Below are positions 31,080-40,421 of a DNA stretch of 64,000 nucleotides, piece by piece. Origin of the DNA: Cytobacillus luteolus. GTDB lineage: Bacteria; Bacillota; Bacilli; Bacillales; Bacillaceae_L. Position 1 is the first letter of the stretch. Each line of letters begins with the position of its first letter. The stretch lies in the NCBI RefSeq assembly GCF_017873715.1, contig NZ_JAGGKM010000005.1:124001-188000 (forward strand), read 5' to 3'. The position numbers and the translations under genes were made by a program. The notes under the pieces are model-generated. The model saw nothing but the letters and a program-made list of their open reading frames with translations, was not told where the DNA came from and did no database searches.

Positions 31080-33815
31080 CTATTTAATTTTGTGTGGTTG
31101 TTTTGTTGCTGCAGCAAAGATACTGTTCGCTAATAATCGGTAGCTGTGTTGAGTATGTCCTCTAAACACTAAGTCATTTGCGAATAGGCTAAAGGTAGTA
31201 TCATTTACTGAAGTAGTAAAGGCTAGCGTTTGACCTTTAGCACTTTCATGACCAGGCCACCAACCAGCTACATAAAAGTCATCTTCATTTGAGATTTTTG
31301 CAAGAACCTGTGCTCCACTTGGTACTGATGTAATCCATGATCCAGAAGCTGTGTATAACAGTTCTTCACTTTCATAACCCGAGGTTACTAAATGATCCGT
31401 AACGTTAGCCTTTAGTAGACCTTCATGTGAAAGCTTAGTAGTCTTATAGTCAAAGCCTGAAAGTAGTTCAGCTTTTTTAACAGCTGCTAAAGCTCTTCCG
31501 CCAATACCTACATAGGTTTTTCCTTCTAACTCCTCTGCTTTAAATGCACCTGAGTCATCAATGATAACATCTGCTTCTTCAATATTTACAATTTTAAATC
31601 CTAATTCTTTTACAGAGAACGTACTTTGACTTGATCCAATAACAGCAACTTTAGGTTGTTCGAGCTTTACTGTTTTTGGCGTTTTTGTTGCTGGTATAGA
31701 ATCAAGAACATATTTAAATCGGTAAGGTTGTAAATCTTTTGTCATAACAACAAAATCTCCCTTACTGAAACCATAATTATCTTCTATGATGTATTCAACC
31801 TTCTTTCCTTTTGCAAGAAGATTATTTACAATTTTCACCACGTCATTATTTGAGTTCTTAAGAACCTGTTTGGGAACAGAAGTGTCTAAATTATTTTCAA
31901 CAAGAATCACATGGTTAACATTTTTAATAGGGATTGTTTTACGAGTAAATGCATCTTCAACGCGAACTTCTGCAATATCAAATCCTCTAAGTGCTGAAAA
32001 GTTTACAACGATAGGGTCATACATTGCATCCCAGTCAGAAACGTTGTCTCCTTTATAAAGCATTGCATTTGCAAGGCCACGTTTTGCTTGTTTCATTGGT
32101 ACAACATATGTACCTTTTGGATAAATCTTTCCATCAATGTTAACTGCCTGAAGTGTTTCTTCTACTTTAATGCCGTTACGAATTAAATATTTCACCATAT
32201 TTTTTGCTTCTAGGACATTCTTTTGATTTTCATCAACAGGAATAACATAGTACTCAGGGAAGAAGTTCTCCATATCTCCACGAATACGTCCAATCTGTTC
32301 ACCGGCTTGGTTTACATAGTACTGGTCAACAGCACGGTTATCTTCACCGTCTACGCCACGTTTGAATAGCGTTAATTGATTTTTGAAAAGTAGATCCTTA
32401 TTTTCAATAACATATTTTGTTGCACCAAGACCTGAATGTACCAAAGCACGTAAAGAATCTTGGCTTAATGTTGGTACCTCAATTGTATGGCCAAGAGAAC
32501 CATGTAGCATTGCAAAAATTGCTGAGTATGCAGGTGTCATATCGTCCCAGCCATTACCCCAATCAGTTAAAGGAATAAAATAAGAATCTAAATTAGAGTT
32601 TGCAACTCCAGCACGACCCATTGCGTGTGCCTGATCCATCATCGAATCAATTAGTAAATCATATTCAAAGTTCGGGTTATGTGGTGGTGTAGCTGGTTCA
32701 ATTAAGAAACCATTTACATAACCATGGCCATCAAGGAAAGAAAGTGGTGTCCACTTTGCTAATTCCTCGTTAATAGCAATAATTTCAGATTGTGTTTGAT
32801 ATGCATTGTCACGGTTTAAGTCAAATCCATTTGCATTTGCACGCGTGTTTGCCACACGACCGTCAGGGTTACTAACAAAATTGAATAAGAAAATAACATG
32901 ATCTAAAGCATCGTTTACATTTAATGTAACAGTTGATTCTGTACCATTTTCATCTGTTGTTTTAAATGTAACTACATCTTCAATTGCAAACTTTTTTAGT
33001 AATTCAACTTGGAAGTCAACACCTTCAACTTCATCAGGGTGAATATTGTTAAGCCAGATTGGAACCTGATAATCACCAATTGTTCCTTTTTCAAGCTTTT
33101 CAAGTAATTTAGCAGGATTGTCTAGTGCAGTAGGTAACGTCTCGTTAAGGTATTTATCTACTGCTGCTTTGTCTTTTGCAAGAACAACAAAAGGTATATC
33201 ACGACCTTGTACGGATTTTCCTAAGCTTTTATATTCTAAGTAGCGATCATTCTTTGCTTCAGCATCTGTGAAAACTTTGTCAATTGCTGGTTTAATCTCA
33301 TCATACTTTAAAAATTCATCATATACATTTAGAGTAACAGTTGTTGAAGCTGTTAACGCTTCAGTTGCTGAAAGTGTTAGCTCGTAGTCGCCCATTAAGT
33401 CTGGGTACAGCACACGAATTGAACGTGGTGCAAGGTTATCTGTATCAAATGGTAGCCCGAATTCTAAAGTTGCTTCGATGACAGTTCCACTTGTAAAGTG
33501 AGGTTCTTTAATTACCTTAATAAAAGATTCCCCACTAAACGCTTTTGCATCAGCATTCCATTTCTTCCATTCTTCAAAACTCTTATCCCCAAATTTCCAC
33601 TGTAAATCATCTAAACTTACTTGTTTACCAAAATCAACCTTTACATCTACTGTTCGAACCTCAGTAAGTGAAAGTAATGATTGACTGACCTCAAGCTCTA
33701 CTGTGCTCTGAGCCTGAGCAGTACTTTGTACACTCGTTTGGTTTGCTAAAGTAGTCGGTGCTACTAAAGATAAAACCAAAAGGAGCGTTAAAAATGACGC
33801 TAAAAACTTTCTCAT
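31080..33815 (-). CDS. Secreted M14 zinc carboxypeptidase
   Basis: 911 residues with signal peptide (MRKFLASFLTLLLVLSLVAP). A beta-rich N-terminal part (about 35-170) precedes the M14 domain (about 175-480). Zinc ligands are in NIHPDEVEG (HxxE) and LDGHGYVNG; FDLNRDNAYQTQSE carries the substrate-binding Asn-Arg; SLGHTIEVPT supplies the catalytic Glu. The C-terminal 400 residues form further domains, including a glutamine-amidotransferase-like stretch (VEYIIEDNYGFSKGDFVVM) as in related Bacillus peptidases. It should remove C-terminal residues from external peptides or wall peptides. Monocistronic. Confidence 0.88.
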   Translation of the reverse strand: MRKFLASFLTLLLVLSLVAPTTLANQTSVQSTAQAQSTVELEVSQSLLSLTEVRTVDVKVDFGKQVSLDDLQWKFGDKSFEEWKKWNADAKAFSGESFIKVIKEPHFTSGTVIEATLEFGLPFDTDNLAPRSIRVLYPDLMGDYELTLSATEALTASTTVTLNVYDEFLKYDEIKPAIDKVFTDAEAKNDRYLEYKSLGKSVQGRDIPFVVLAKDKAAVDKYLNETLPTALDNPAKLLEKLEKGTIGDYQVPIWLNNIHPDEVEGVDFQVELLKKFAIEDVVTFKTTDENGTESTVTLNVNDALDHVIFLFNFVSNPDGRVANTRANANGFDLNRDNAYQTQSEIIAINEELAKWTPLSFLDGHGYVNGFLIEPATPPHNPNFEYDLLIDSMMDQAHAMGRAGVANSNLDSYFIPLTDWGNGWDDMTPAYSAIFAMLHGSLGHTIEVPTLSQDSLRALVHSGLGATKYVIENKDLLFKNQLTLFKRGVDGEDNRAVDQYYVNQAGEQIGRIRGDMENFFPEYYVIPVDENQKNVLEAKNMVKYLIRNGIKVEETLQAVNIDGKIYPKGTYVVPMKQAKRGLANAMLYKGDNVSDWDAMYDPIVVNFSALRGFDIAEVRVEDAFTRKTIPIKNVNHVILVENNLDTSVPKQVLKNSNNDVVKIVNNLLAKGKKVEYIIEDNYGFSKGDFVVMTKDLQPYRFKYVLDSIPATKTPKTVKLEQPKVAVIGSSQSTFSVKELGFKIVNIEEADVIIDDSGAFKAEELEGKTYVGIGGRALAAVKKAELLSGFDYKTTKLSHEGLLKANVTDHLVTSGYESEELLYTASGSWITSVPSGAQVLAKISNEDDFYVAGWWPGHESAKGQTLAFTTSVNDTTFSLFANDLVFRGHTQHSYRLLANSIFAAATKQPHKIK

Positions 33816-33951
33816 AACCTATCTCCCTTCAAACTAAAAAGTCTCAATATTGTAATTTACTAGAATACAAGAAAAACTATACCAAATTATTTCGTGATTG
33901 GAAAGAAAAAATATAAATTTTTTTGCATAAAAATTCAAAAGTGTGTCGAAT

Positions 33952-34003
33952 GGGGCCTGACTCCCACCCCGTTAACGCGTTAACGCGCCGGGGGTCAGGC
34001 CCC
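33952..34003. repeat. REP-like palindrome, copy 4, next to the RAYT gene
   Basis: GGGGCCTGACTCCC and GGGGGTCAGGCCCC arms around GTTAACGCGTTAACGC. It lies 93 bases upstream of the RAYT transposase gene, the usual arrangement for a RAYT and its REP. Confidence 0.88.
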
Positions 34004-34096
34004 GAACGTCATATTTTGTTCACAATATTGTAAAGAGGTGATTGCTGTCTTTTGTCGAAAGGTTTATTTTGAAAATAATTGAATTGGAGTGATTAA

Positions 34097-34669
34097 ATGT
34101 CAAGAAAGCATCGGATATGTTTTCCTGGAGCAACTTATCATATTACAGCTCGGGGAAATCGAAAAGCAGAAATTTTCCTGGAAAGAGAGGATTATCAGAA
34201 GTATTTAGCTATTTTTGAATGTGTCCACAGAACAAACCCCATTACTTTACACTCATATTGCCTCATGCCTAATCATGTACATCTTCTAATCGAAACAGAT
34301 AATTTACCAATCTCACTATTTATGAAAGAGCTTCAATCACGGTACGCAATTTATTTTAATAGGAAATATGATCTTGTGGGCCATGTATTTCAAGGAAGGT
34401 ACGGAGCACAATTAATTGATTCTGTTACATATTTCCTAGAAGTCACTCGCTATATTCATCGAAATCCACTCGAGGCAAATCTTGTACTAGACCCTGCAAA
34501 TTATTCCTGGAGCAGCTATCCCGCCTATTTATCTAAAGTTCAACATCCACTCATAAAGACTACAAAGACATTAAGTTATTTTCAAAATCCAAGATATATG
34601 ACCTATAAGGAGTATGTTGAAAAAGAGGATAAGCAAGTTGGGGAGGTTGGGAGATTATTGCAAAAGTGA
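34097..34669 (+). CDS. REP-associated tyrosine transposase (RAYT, Y1_Tnp/HUH)
   Basis: 190 residues of the IS200/IS605-related RAYT type. SRKHRICFPGATYHITARGN is the family's N-terminus, CLMPNHVHLLIET holds the HUH metal-binding pair, and FLEVTRYIHRNPLEA carries the nucleophilic Tyr. RAYTs cut and join REP hairpins and are usually single-copy domesticated enzymes rather than mobile. The palindromes dispersed through 28-50 kb fit as its targets. A GGAGTG site lies before the ATG. Its stop overlaps the start of the YifB gene (GTGA), so the two are translationally coupled. Confidence 0.9.
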   Translation: MSRKHRICFPGATYHITARGNRKAEIFLEREDYQKYLAIFECVHRTNPITLHSYCLMPNHVHLLIETDNLPISLFMKELQSRYAIYFNRKYDLVGHVFQGRYGAQLIDSVTYFLEVTRYIHRNPLEANLVLDPANYSWSSYPAYLSKVQHPLIKTTKTLSYFQNPRYMTYKEYVEKEDKQVGEVGRLLQK

Positions 34670-36168
34670 CAACTATTGGTTTAAAAGGTGTCGATGGGTA
34701 TCGTGTACAGGTGGAAGTCCAGACAACATGTGGTATGGAGGCTTTTAAAATAGTCGGTCTTCCAGACACCTCTGTACGGGAATCTAAGCAGCGAGTTTCT
34801 GCTGCCTTACATTCACTAGAAAACTATCTGGTAGACCAAAAAACGATCGTAAATCTATCCCCATCGGAACAAAAGAAAAATGGTCCGTTTTTTGATTTGC
34901 CAATTGCCATCGGCATTTTAAAAAGTATGAATGTCATAGAAGCTCAGATTGATAGCAATACTGGGTTCATAGGGGCATTGTCGCTAGAAGGTGCAGTTTT
35001 AGCAGTAGAAGGGATGTTACCTGCTATTTTGGCTGCAAAAAGAATTGGTCTTTCAATCTTATATATGCCTTATAGCGATAGTCTCCCTGCATTAGAAATT
35101 GAGGGTTTAGAAATCATATATATCTCTTCAATACAACAGGTTCTAAAACATTTGTCCGGAAAATCAATACCAATAATCCGCGGAATCCAAAAACCTAATA
35201 TACAAAAGATATATCATGATAAGGATTTTTCAAGCATTATTGGACATCAAGAGGCAAAGCGAGCATTGGAAGTTTCAGCTGCTGGAGAGCATCAAGTTTT
35301 CATGGTAGGACCTCCAGGGTCGGGTAAAAGTATGTTGGCTGAAACTTTACCCTCCATTCTTCCACCTCTATCAAGGGAGGCGCAACTAGAAAAAATAAGC
35401 TTGTATGAGTTAGCAGGATTGGATTATTCAGATTCGTGTTTACCCCCAATTAGGGCTCCACATCACTCCGCTTCAAGTGTATCAATTGTAGGAGGTGGGC
35501 AATCTCCAAAGCCAGGTGAAATATCTTTAGCCCACCTGGGAGTTTTATTTTTAGATGAAATAGCTGAGTTTTCTAAGAAGACTCTTGATATGTTGCGACA
35601 ACCAATAGAAAGTGGAGTCATAACAATCAGCCGAGTTAGGACAATTGTTAAGTATCCTGCAGCATTTTTGCTAATAGGAGCAATGAATCCATGCCCTTGC
35701 GGATACGAGGGGTCCACAACTCATTATTGTACCTGTTCTTCAAAGCAAGTTCAGTTATATCGTAATAAGCTTTCTGGTCCAATGAGAGACCGCTTTGATA
35801 TTAATCTCACTATCAAGCCAGTTATCATTAGCCGTGAAAATTCCTCAGTTGAAGAGGCCTCAGAATCCATTCGAAAACGTGTTACAGCCGCTCGGGATCG
35901 ACAATATGAAAGATATGGTCAAGACATTACAAACAACAGGGTCTCTTTTGAATTATTAATCCAGTCAGGTACTCTACCGAACCAAATACAAGAATTTCTA
36001 CAACGTGTTACTATTAAAAATAAATGGAGTAGCCGAGCTCAAATAAAGATTTTACGTCTAGCCAGAACGATATCTGATTTAAAAGGAATCGAGAAGATTA
36101 CTGAAGACTGTATATTAGAAGCGATTAATCTGCACCAACTGTATAATAAAGGAAACATTACCACCTAG
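34666..36168 (+). CDS. yifB: YifB/ComM-family Mg-chelatase-like AAA+ ATPase
   Basis: 500 residues. An N-terminal lon-protease-like fold (LKGVDGYRVQVEV, IVGLPDTSVRESKQRV, VNLSPSEQKKNGPFFDLPIA) precedes the AAA+ core with Walker A GPPGSGKSML, Walker B LFLDEIAEF, and a zinc-binding-like MNPCPCGYEGSTTHYCTCSS loop. A C-terminal Mg-chelatase helix bundle has RAQIKILRLARTISDL. ComM in other bacteria promotes branch migration during natural transformation. The start is GTG overlapping the RAYT stop. Length is typical. Confidence 0.9.
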   Translation: MTTIGLKGVDGYRVQVEVQTTCGMEAFKIVGLPDTSVRESKQRVSAALHSLENYLVDQKTIVNLSPSEQKKNGPFFDLPIAIGILKSMNVIEAQIDSNTGFIGALSLEGAVLAVEGMLPAILAAKRIGLSILYMPYSDSLPALEIEGLEIIYISSIQQVLKHLSGKSIPIIRGIQKPNIQKIYHDKDFSSIIGHQEAKRALEVSAAGEHQVFMVGPPGSGKSMLAETLPSILPPLSREAQLEKISLYELAGLDYSDSCLPPIRAPHHSASSVSIVGGGQSPKPGEISLAHLGVLFLDEIAEFSKKTLDMLRQPIESGVITISRVRTIVKYPAAFLLIGAMNPCPCGYEGSTTHYCTCSSKQVQLYRNKLSGPMRDRFDINLTIKPVIISRENSSVEEASESIRKRVTAARDRQYERYGQDITNNRVSFELLIQSGTLPNQIQEFLQRVTIKNKWSSRAQIKILRLARTISDLKGIEKITEDCILEAINLHQLYNKGNITT

Positions 36169-36216
36169 ATATCAGGAAATGGTCGTAGTACAATTATGAA
36201 AGGAGGTGATTTAAGT

Positions 36217-36645
36217 TTGGAACAGGAGAAAATGGAAGGAATGCTTTCTCAATTAATTGGTATGGTAGGGAATATGAGAGAGGATTTATTAGGAGTTAAA
36301 GAAGAAATCTGCTTAATAAAAGAAGATTTACAAGGAGTAAAGAACGATTTACAGGGAGTAAAGAACGATTTACAAGGAGTAAAGAACGATTTACAGGTAG
36401 TAAAAGAAGATTTACAGGATGTAAAAGATGACCTACAGGTAGTAAAAGAAGATCTCCAAGGAGTACAAGACGACCTACAAGGAATAAAAGAAGAGCAACA
36501 GAAAATGAAAGAACAAAATGAAATTCGCCATAAAGAAATAATGGAGAGATTCAATTTGCTTGCCATCGACCAAGACATCACATGGGAAAAAGCATCTCAA
36601 AACGAAAGAGAAATCGCAAAAATAAAGAAACTACTTGAAGTATAA
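36217..36645 (+). CDS. Coiled-coil protein with DLQGVKN heptad repeats
   Basis: 142 residues from a TTG at 36217 (AGGAGGTG 8 nt upstream; the ATG at 36196 lies before that site). MLSQLIGMVGNM at the start and DQDITWEKASQNEREIAKI at the end match the protein at 11683-11973. Between them lie eight 7-residue repeats of DLQGVKN type encoded by 21-bp tandem repeats, forming a parallel or trimeric coiled coil. Repeat number probably varies between strains. Function unknown. A hairpin terminator follows at 36701. Confidence 0.78.
   Translation: MEQEKMEGMLSQLIGMVGNMREDLLGVKEEICLIKEDLQGVKNDLQGVKNDLQGVKNDLQVVKEDLQDVKDDLQVVKEDLQGVQDDLQGIKEEQQKMKEQNEIRHKEIMERFNLLAIDQDITWEKASQNEREIAKIKKLLEV
36325..36492 (+). 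repeat. Eight 21-bp tandem repeats
   Basis: Units of GATTTACAAGGAGTAAAGAAC with drift; the first three are nearly identical. In frame within the coiled-coil gene. Confidence 0.85.
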
Positions 36646-36700
36646 CCTTCTTCGAAGTATCCTCATAATATCCTTTTAAGATAATACTATTCATTCAAAA

Positions 36701-36750
36701 TAGTGGGTTCTCCCCAATACTCACAATAGGGGAACACCCACTATATTTAT
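36701..36750. terminator. Terminator after the coiled-coil gene
   Basis: TAGTGGGTTCTCCCC pairs with GGGGAACACCCACTA (one mismatch), followed by TATTTATTT. Confidence 0.65.
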
Positions 36751-36752
36751 TT

Positions 36753-36783
36753 AGCGCTTTAACGCGTCGGGGGTCAGGCCCCA
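36753..36783. repeat. REP-like half element, copy 5
   Basis: AGCGCTTTAACGCGTCGGGGGTCAGGCCCC without its partner arm. The convergent L,D-transpeptidase gene ends inside it. Confidence 0.8.
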
Positions 36784-38468
36784 ACTCGAATTTTTCTTAT
36801 TTTTGCTCGGCGTTCAAGTACGGCTTGAATAGGTGATGATGCATAAACGATGAATAAAAACTCATTCTTGTCATCATATTCTTGATTTGATAGCTGGTGT
36901 TTAACTTCAATTTTTAACCGATAGATTCCAGGGGATTCCGGTCGCCATTCAAACTTACTTTCTGCATTATATTCTCTTAGAACACCCCATTCTTCTCCAT
37001 TAAAAACTGAAATGCGGTACTCAAGCTGATCTAAATTTTTAAACTCGATATTAACACTGTCCCCAGAATGAATGAATTTTTCTTTATCAGAAGTCATAGC
37101 TTGAAAAGTTGCAGGTGTGAAGATTGTAAAATCCATTGTTTCCTCATCATCAAACTCTTCTCTACTCAACTCATGTTTTGTTTGCATTTTTATTTTATAC
37201 GAACCGGGAGCCTCGGGTTGCCAAGTAAGTTCCATAACTTTTGAGAAGTCTTGTAGAGTGTTCCACTTTTCACCATCATGTAGTAAATATCTTACTAGGT
37301 TAGCAGCCTCATCATTTGTTGAACTAAAAAGTGAAAATGGAGTGCCGATTGGCTGTGGACCATATTTACTTGAGGAAAGCGAAACAATGTGTGCTGGTTC
37401 AAAAATGGTATAGGTAAATTCTTTCTCATCCTCAGCATTTTTACTGGAAAGCGTATTTTTCGTTTCCACTTTTATTTTATATATACCAGGTTCTGTTGGA
37501 GTCCAAGTGAAATCTACTAACATGGAGTAATCCTTTACCGTAATCCATTTATCTCCGTCGAAAATAGAAAACCTCATCAAATTTTGGGATGTATCGTTAG
37601 TGATAGCAGTTAAATTTATTGGAGTATTTGTGGATTGTGGACTTTCACTATTAAATGAAACTGAGTTGATTTTAGCAGACACAAAGACATTAAAAGGAAT
37701 GATTTTCTCATCATCAAACGATTTTTCAGAAGAAGTGCTTTTCACTTGAACCTTAATTTGATAGGACCCAGCTACTGTAGGCTGCCATAACAATTGATCT
37801 TTGGTCGAAAAGTCCTGTAATGTAATCCAGCTATCACCGTCAAAGATTATGAACTTATATAAGGAAGGATTTTTGTTACTAGTTGAAGCTTTAACTGTGA
37901 TTTCTGTATTTTCTGGCTGAGGACTCAATTTGTCAACGTTGACAGTTTCTAACTTACTATAAGGCTCAAACCCATGACTTGCGGCAATAGTGTCAAATGA
38001 CTCCGTTGTGTTTGTAATAATGACTGTTGTAAACTTTTCTACCCGTTCAAAAAGCCAACGAACCTCATCATCATGCATTCTCACACACCCAGCACTTGCA
38101 TATGTACCAATGGATGCAGGGTTGTTATTCCCATGAATGGCGTAAGTCGTTCCATAGGTTCCTCGAGCATCTAAACCTAACCACCGATCCCCAAGTGGAT
38201 TTCGTGGGTCACCACCTGGAATTTTATCCTTATAATAAGGTCTATTCTTTATCTTATTTACAATCCGAAATGTACCTTCTGGAGTAAGACTCTCACTCCT
38301 TCCGGTTGCAACTTTAAATACCCTTACAAGTTCTCCATTCTCATAAAAGGCAAGCTCATTCGTCTGCTTGTTAATAATAATTAACTGACTATCAGCATCA
38401 GCAGTAACAATAGACCCCCATGAAAAAAAACACAATAAAAATGATAGAAATCCCGTTAATTTAATCAT
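36774..38468 (-). CDS. L,D-transpeptidase (YkuD) with four repeated beta domains
   Basis: About 564 residues from the ATG at 38468 (GGGGGCA 6-7 nt upstream). Signal peptide, then a YkuD domain (about 25-155) with IHGNNNPASIGTYASAGCVR, which holds the His and catalytic Cys. Four repeats of about 95 residues follow, each with a FxIFDGDxWxxLQDFS-like strand and a W-[QT]-P-x-x-x-G-x-Y-x-I-K motif, resembling triple-tyrosine/Ig-like domains. The enzyme forms 3-3 peptidoglycan cross-links or attaches proteins to the wall. The stop TGA and the final Gly-Ala are encoded by a REP element. Confidence 0.88.
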   Translation of the reverse strand: MIKLTGFLSFLLCFFSWGSIVTADADSQLIIINKQTNELAFYENGELVRVFKVATGRSESLTPEGTFRIVNKIKNRPYYKDKIPGGDPRNPLGDRWLGLDARGTYGTTYAIHGNNNPASIGTYASAGCVRMHDDEVRWLFERVEKFTTVIITNTTESFDTIAASHGFEPYSKLETVNVDKLSPQPENTEITVKASTSNKNPSLYKFIIFDGDSWITLQDFSTKDQLLWQPTVAGSYQIKVQVKSTSSEKSFDDEKIIPFNVFVSAKINSVSFNSESPQSTNTPINLTAITNDTSQNLMRFSIFDGDKWITVKDYSMLVDFTWTPTEPGIYKIKVETKNTLSSKNAEDEKEFTYTIFEPAHIVSLSSSKYGPQPIGTPFSLFSSTNDEAANLVRYLLHDGEKWNTLQDFSKVMELTWQPEAPGSYKIKMQTKHELSREEFDDEETMDFTIFTPATFQAMTSDKEKFIHSGDSVNIEFKNLDQLEYRISVFNGEEWGVLREYNAESKFEWRPESPGIYRLKIEVKHQLSNQEYDDKNEFLFIVYASSPIQAVLERRAKIRKIRVGA

Positions 38469-38534
38469 ACTACTGCCCCCTATATCTCCCTTATACACAA
38501 TATATGTGGGACAAAAGAATTATTACAGAAAAAA

Positions 38535-38570
38535 AGCTTTAGTGATTTAAAGCGCTGGGGGTCAGGCCCC
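38535..38570. repeat. REP-like half element, copy 6
   Basis: AGTGATTTAAAGCGCTGGGGGTCAGGCCCCC, one arm only. Confidence 0.75.
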
Positions 38571-39118
38571 CGAGATAAGGACCCGAGATAAATGATAAGT
38601 AAAGATTTCCACCCAAGTTTAATTATTTATACCATTCTCTTACTAGTTTAATAATTATTTTTTAATGAGATATTTTTGTGAAGTTTTAAGTGATTTTTTA
38701 AATCGGATAGTACTAAAGGGCTAGAATTGCTTACTTCGCATAGTGAAATAGTTAGAAAAAGGTAAAGGAATTGTTAGACTTTTGTATGATTTCTATTTTT
38801 TGAAAACGTGGTTGTAATTCAACTAACACCGCCAAAATGTAAAGAAGTAAGGATTTTAAAATAAATAGATTTAAAAAGTGCGGACAATTTAAACTATAGT
38901 TTAATATCTGAATTTTTTAACTTTTAGATAACAATTCGTTAACTTAAAGTTGAAAATTTTCTGAATCTATTATGTTATAAATGTGATTAAGAATTTTAAA
39001 TTCTTGAACTTTATATCTGTACTAGAAGGTGAGGGGTAGAAAGATCTATTTTCTGTGACGCGGTATAGAAAAAAATCTCCAGTGAATTTAAAAAAGGATT
39101 TAGTAAGGAGGACTTTAG
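38571..39118. other. Long AT-rich region upstream of the SLH gene
   Basis: No ORF of note. It should hold the promoter of the SLH/ABC-transporter unit and possibly a long leader; TTGAAA at 38950 with A/T-rich -10 candidates near 38970-38980 is the best guess. AAGGAGG lies just before the ATG at 39119. No riboswitch core recognised. Confidence 0.45.
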
Positions 39119-40387
39119 ATGAAGAGGATTAAAAAGGTGGCCATTACGAGTGCATTAGTGACTTCACTGGCATTCAGCAGTTATTCAGCAGTACATGCAG
39201 CAAGCTTCGATGATGTTACTGGGTTCGCGAGTGAACAATCGATTACAAAGTTAGTATCTTTAGGAATTATGAGAAATAATACAACTATTTTTAACCCTAG
39301 TGACTCAGTAAAAAGATCTGAGTTTAGTGCAGTAATTAATAGAGTAGTATCTCAGGGTAACCCAAATGTGGTAAAAGTAACAGACCTTGATGTTACGAAT
39401 GGTAAAAACAATGCAGCATTAAAGATGTTAAATTTAGGCGTATTCAAATTAAATAAAAACGGTCAATTCCGTCCTGGAAAAATGGTTACATACTTTGAGC
39501 TAAGTAAAGCATTAGCTTTAGGCTTAGGGTTTAAAGCTTCGTGGACAAAAGATCCAGTTGACTATCTATACTTCTTAGATCGAAAAGGGGTTTTAGATAT
39601 TGATACTGATTTAGATGCGGAAATTACGAGAGAAGATCTTGCTGTAGCAATTGACAAGTACTTAAAGGTAAAAGATTTTTACAACAATGTTTCAGGAGTT
39701 GTAGTAGAAGTAAGGGATACACATATCACTATTAAAAATGAATTAGGTGAAGAGACGTATAACTTCCATTCAAATGCTTCCCTATTCTTAGACGACCAAG
39801 CAAGTGAAGCATCTTCACTAGGTCTTGGAACAGTGGTAACTCTTACATTAAATAATAATAATGAAGTTGCATATGCAGAGGGAATTGGACTTGATCAATT
39901 CGAGGGTACACTGACTTATGATGCTGGGAAAATTAAGGTCGATACAAAATCATTAAATGTGAATTTAAATGCATATGTAACACCACTTCCAAATAACCCA
40001 GAAGGGGATTTTTCATTCACTATTTTAAGTAATTATATGAAGAACGGGGTTCAATTCTTTGGAACTGTTTTAACAAGTGTAGCAAATGATGAGGTTACAG
40101 TAATTACTGCTTCGGTTTCTAAAGTTGATAAGAAACCATTTAAAGTTACTGGTTCAAACGTAGAAGTAGATTTCTCTGGTAATGCACTTCCTAATCAAAC
40201 TTTCACTGTTGATGATAGTGTAAAAGTTAGTGTAACTGAAGGAGAAACGAAGAAAGATGTAACACTTAAAGAGTTAGTAGCTCTTCAAACAAGTGGGAAA
40301 GTATTGTCAGGTACTTTGGAAATTTCAGCTGAGGGCGTTGTTAAAACGATCACTGCAACTGCAACTACACCACCTGCAAAGAACTAA
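39119..40387 (+). CDS. S-layer homology (SLH) domain surface protein
   Basis: 422 residues with signal peptide (MKRIKKVAITSALVTSLAFS ... VHAA). Up to three SLH-type modules (about 28-180) include ASFDDVTGFASEQSITKLVS, GIMRNNTTIFNPSDSVKRSE and a FRPGKMVTYFELSKALALG block; these bind pyruvylated wall polymers. The C-terminal 240 residues are beta-rich with no known domain. It lies 34 bases upstream of the peptide-binding protein gene and is probably in the same unit. A surface anchor or docking protein for the transporter is inferred. Confidence 0.82.
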   Translation: MKRIKKVAITSALVTSLAFSSYSAVHAASFDDVTGFASEQSITKLVSLGIMRNNTTIFNPSDSVKRSEFSAVINRVVSQGNPNVVKVTDLDVTNGKNNAALKMLNLGVFKLNKNGQFRPGKMVTYFELSKALALGLGFKASWTKDPVDYLYFLDRKGVLDIDTDLDAEITREDLAVAIDKYLKVKDFYNNVSGVVVEVRDTHITIKNELGEETYNFHSNASLFLDDQASEASSLGLGTVVTLTLNNNNEVAYAEGIGLDQFEGTLTYDAGKIKVDTKSLNVNLNAYVTPLPNNPEGDFSFTILSNYMKNGVQFFGTVLTSVANDEVTVITASVSKVDKKPFKVTGSNVEVDFSGNALPNQTFTVDDSVKVSVTEGETKKDVTLKELVALQTSGKVLSGTLEISAEGVVKTITATATTPPAKN

Positions 40388-40421
40388 CTATAAATTATAA
40401 ATAGGCAAGGAGGAATAATGA

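Noticed and set aside
31786-32583. Plus-strand ORFs inside the M14 peptidase
   Set aside because: They are shadows of the long minus-strand coding frame with a signal peptide and zinc motifs.
34097-34669. Active IS200/IS605 insertion sequence
   Set aside because: No tnpB partner or element ends were seen; sequence and the nearby REP palindrome fit a RAYT instead.
36325-36492. CRISPR array
   Set aside because: The repeats are contiguous 21-bp units without spacers, in frame in a protein gene.
36249-36581. Minus-strand 110-codon ORF with Ser/Cys-rich repeats
   Set aside because: It is the antisense of the 21-bp tandem repeat in the coiled-coil gene.
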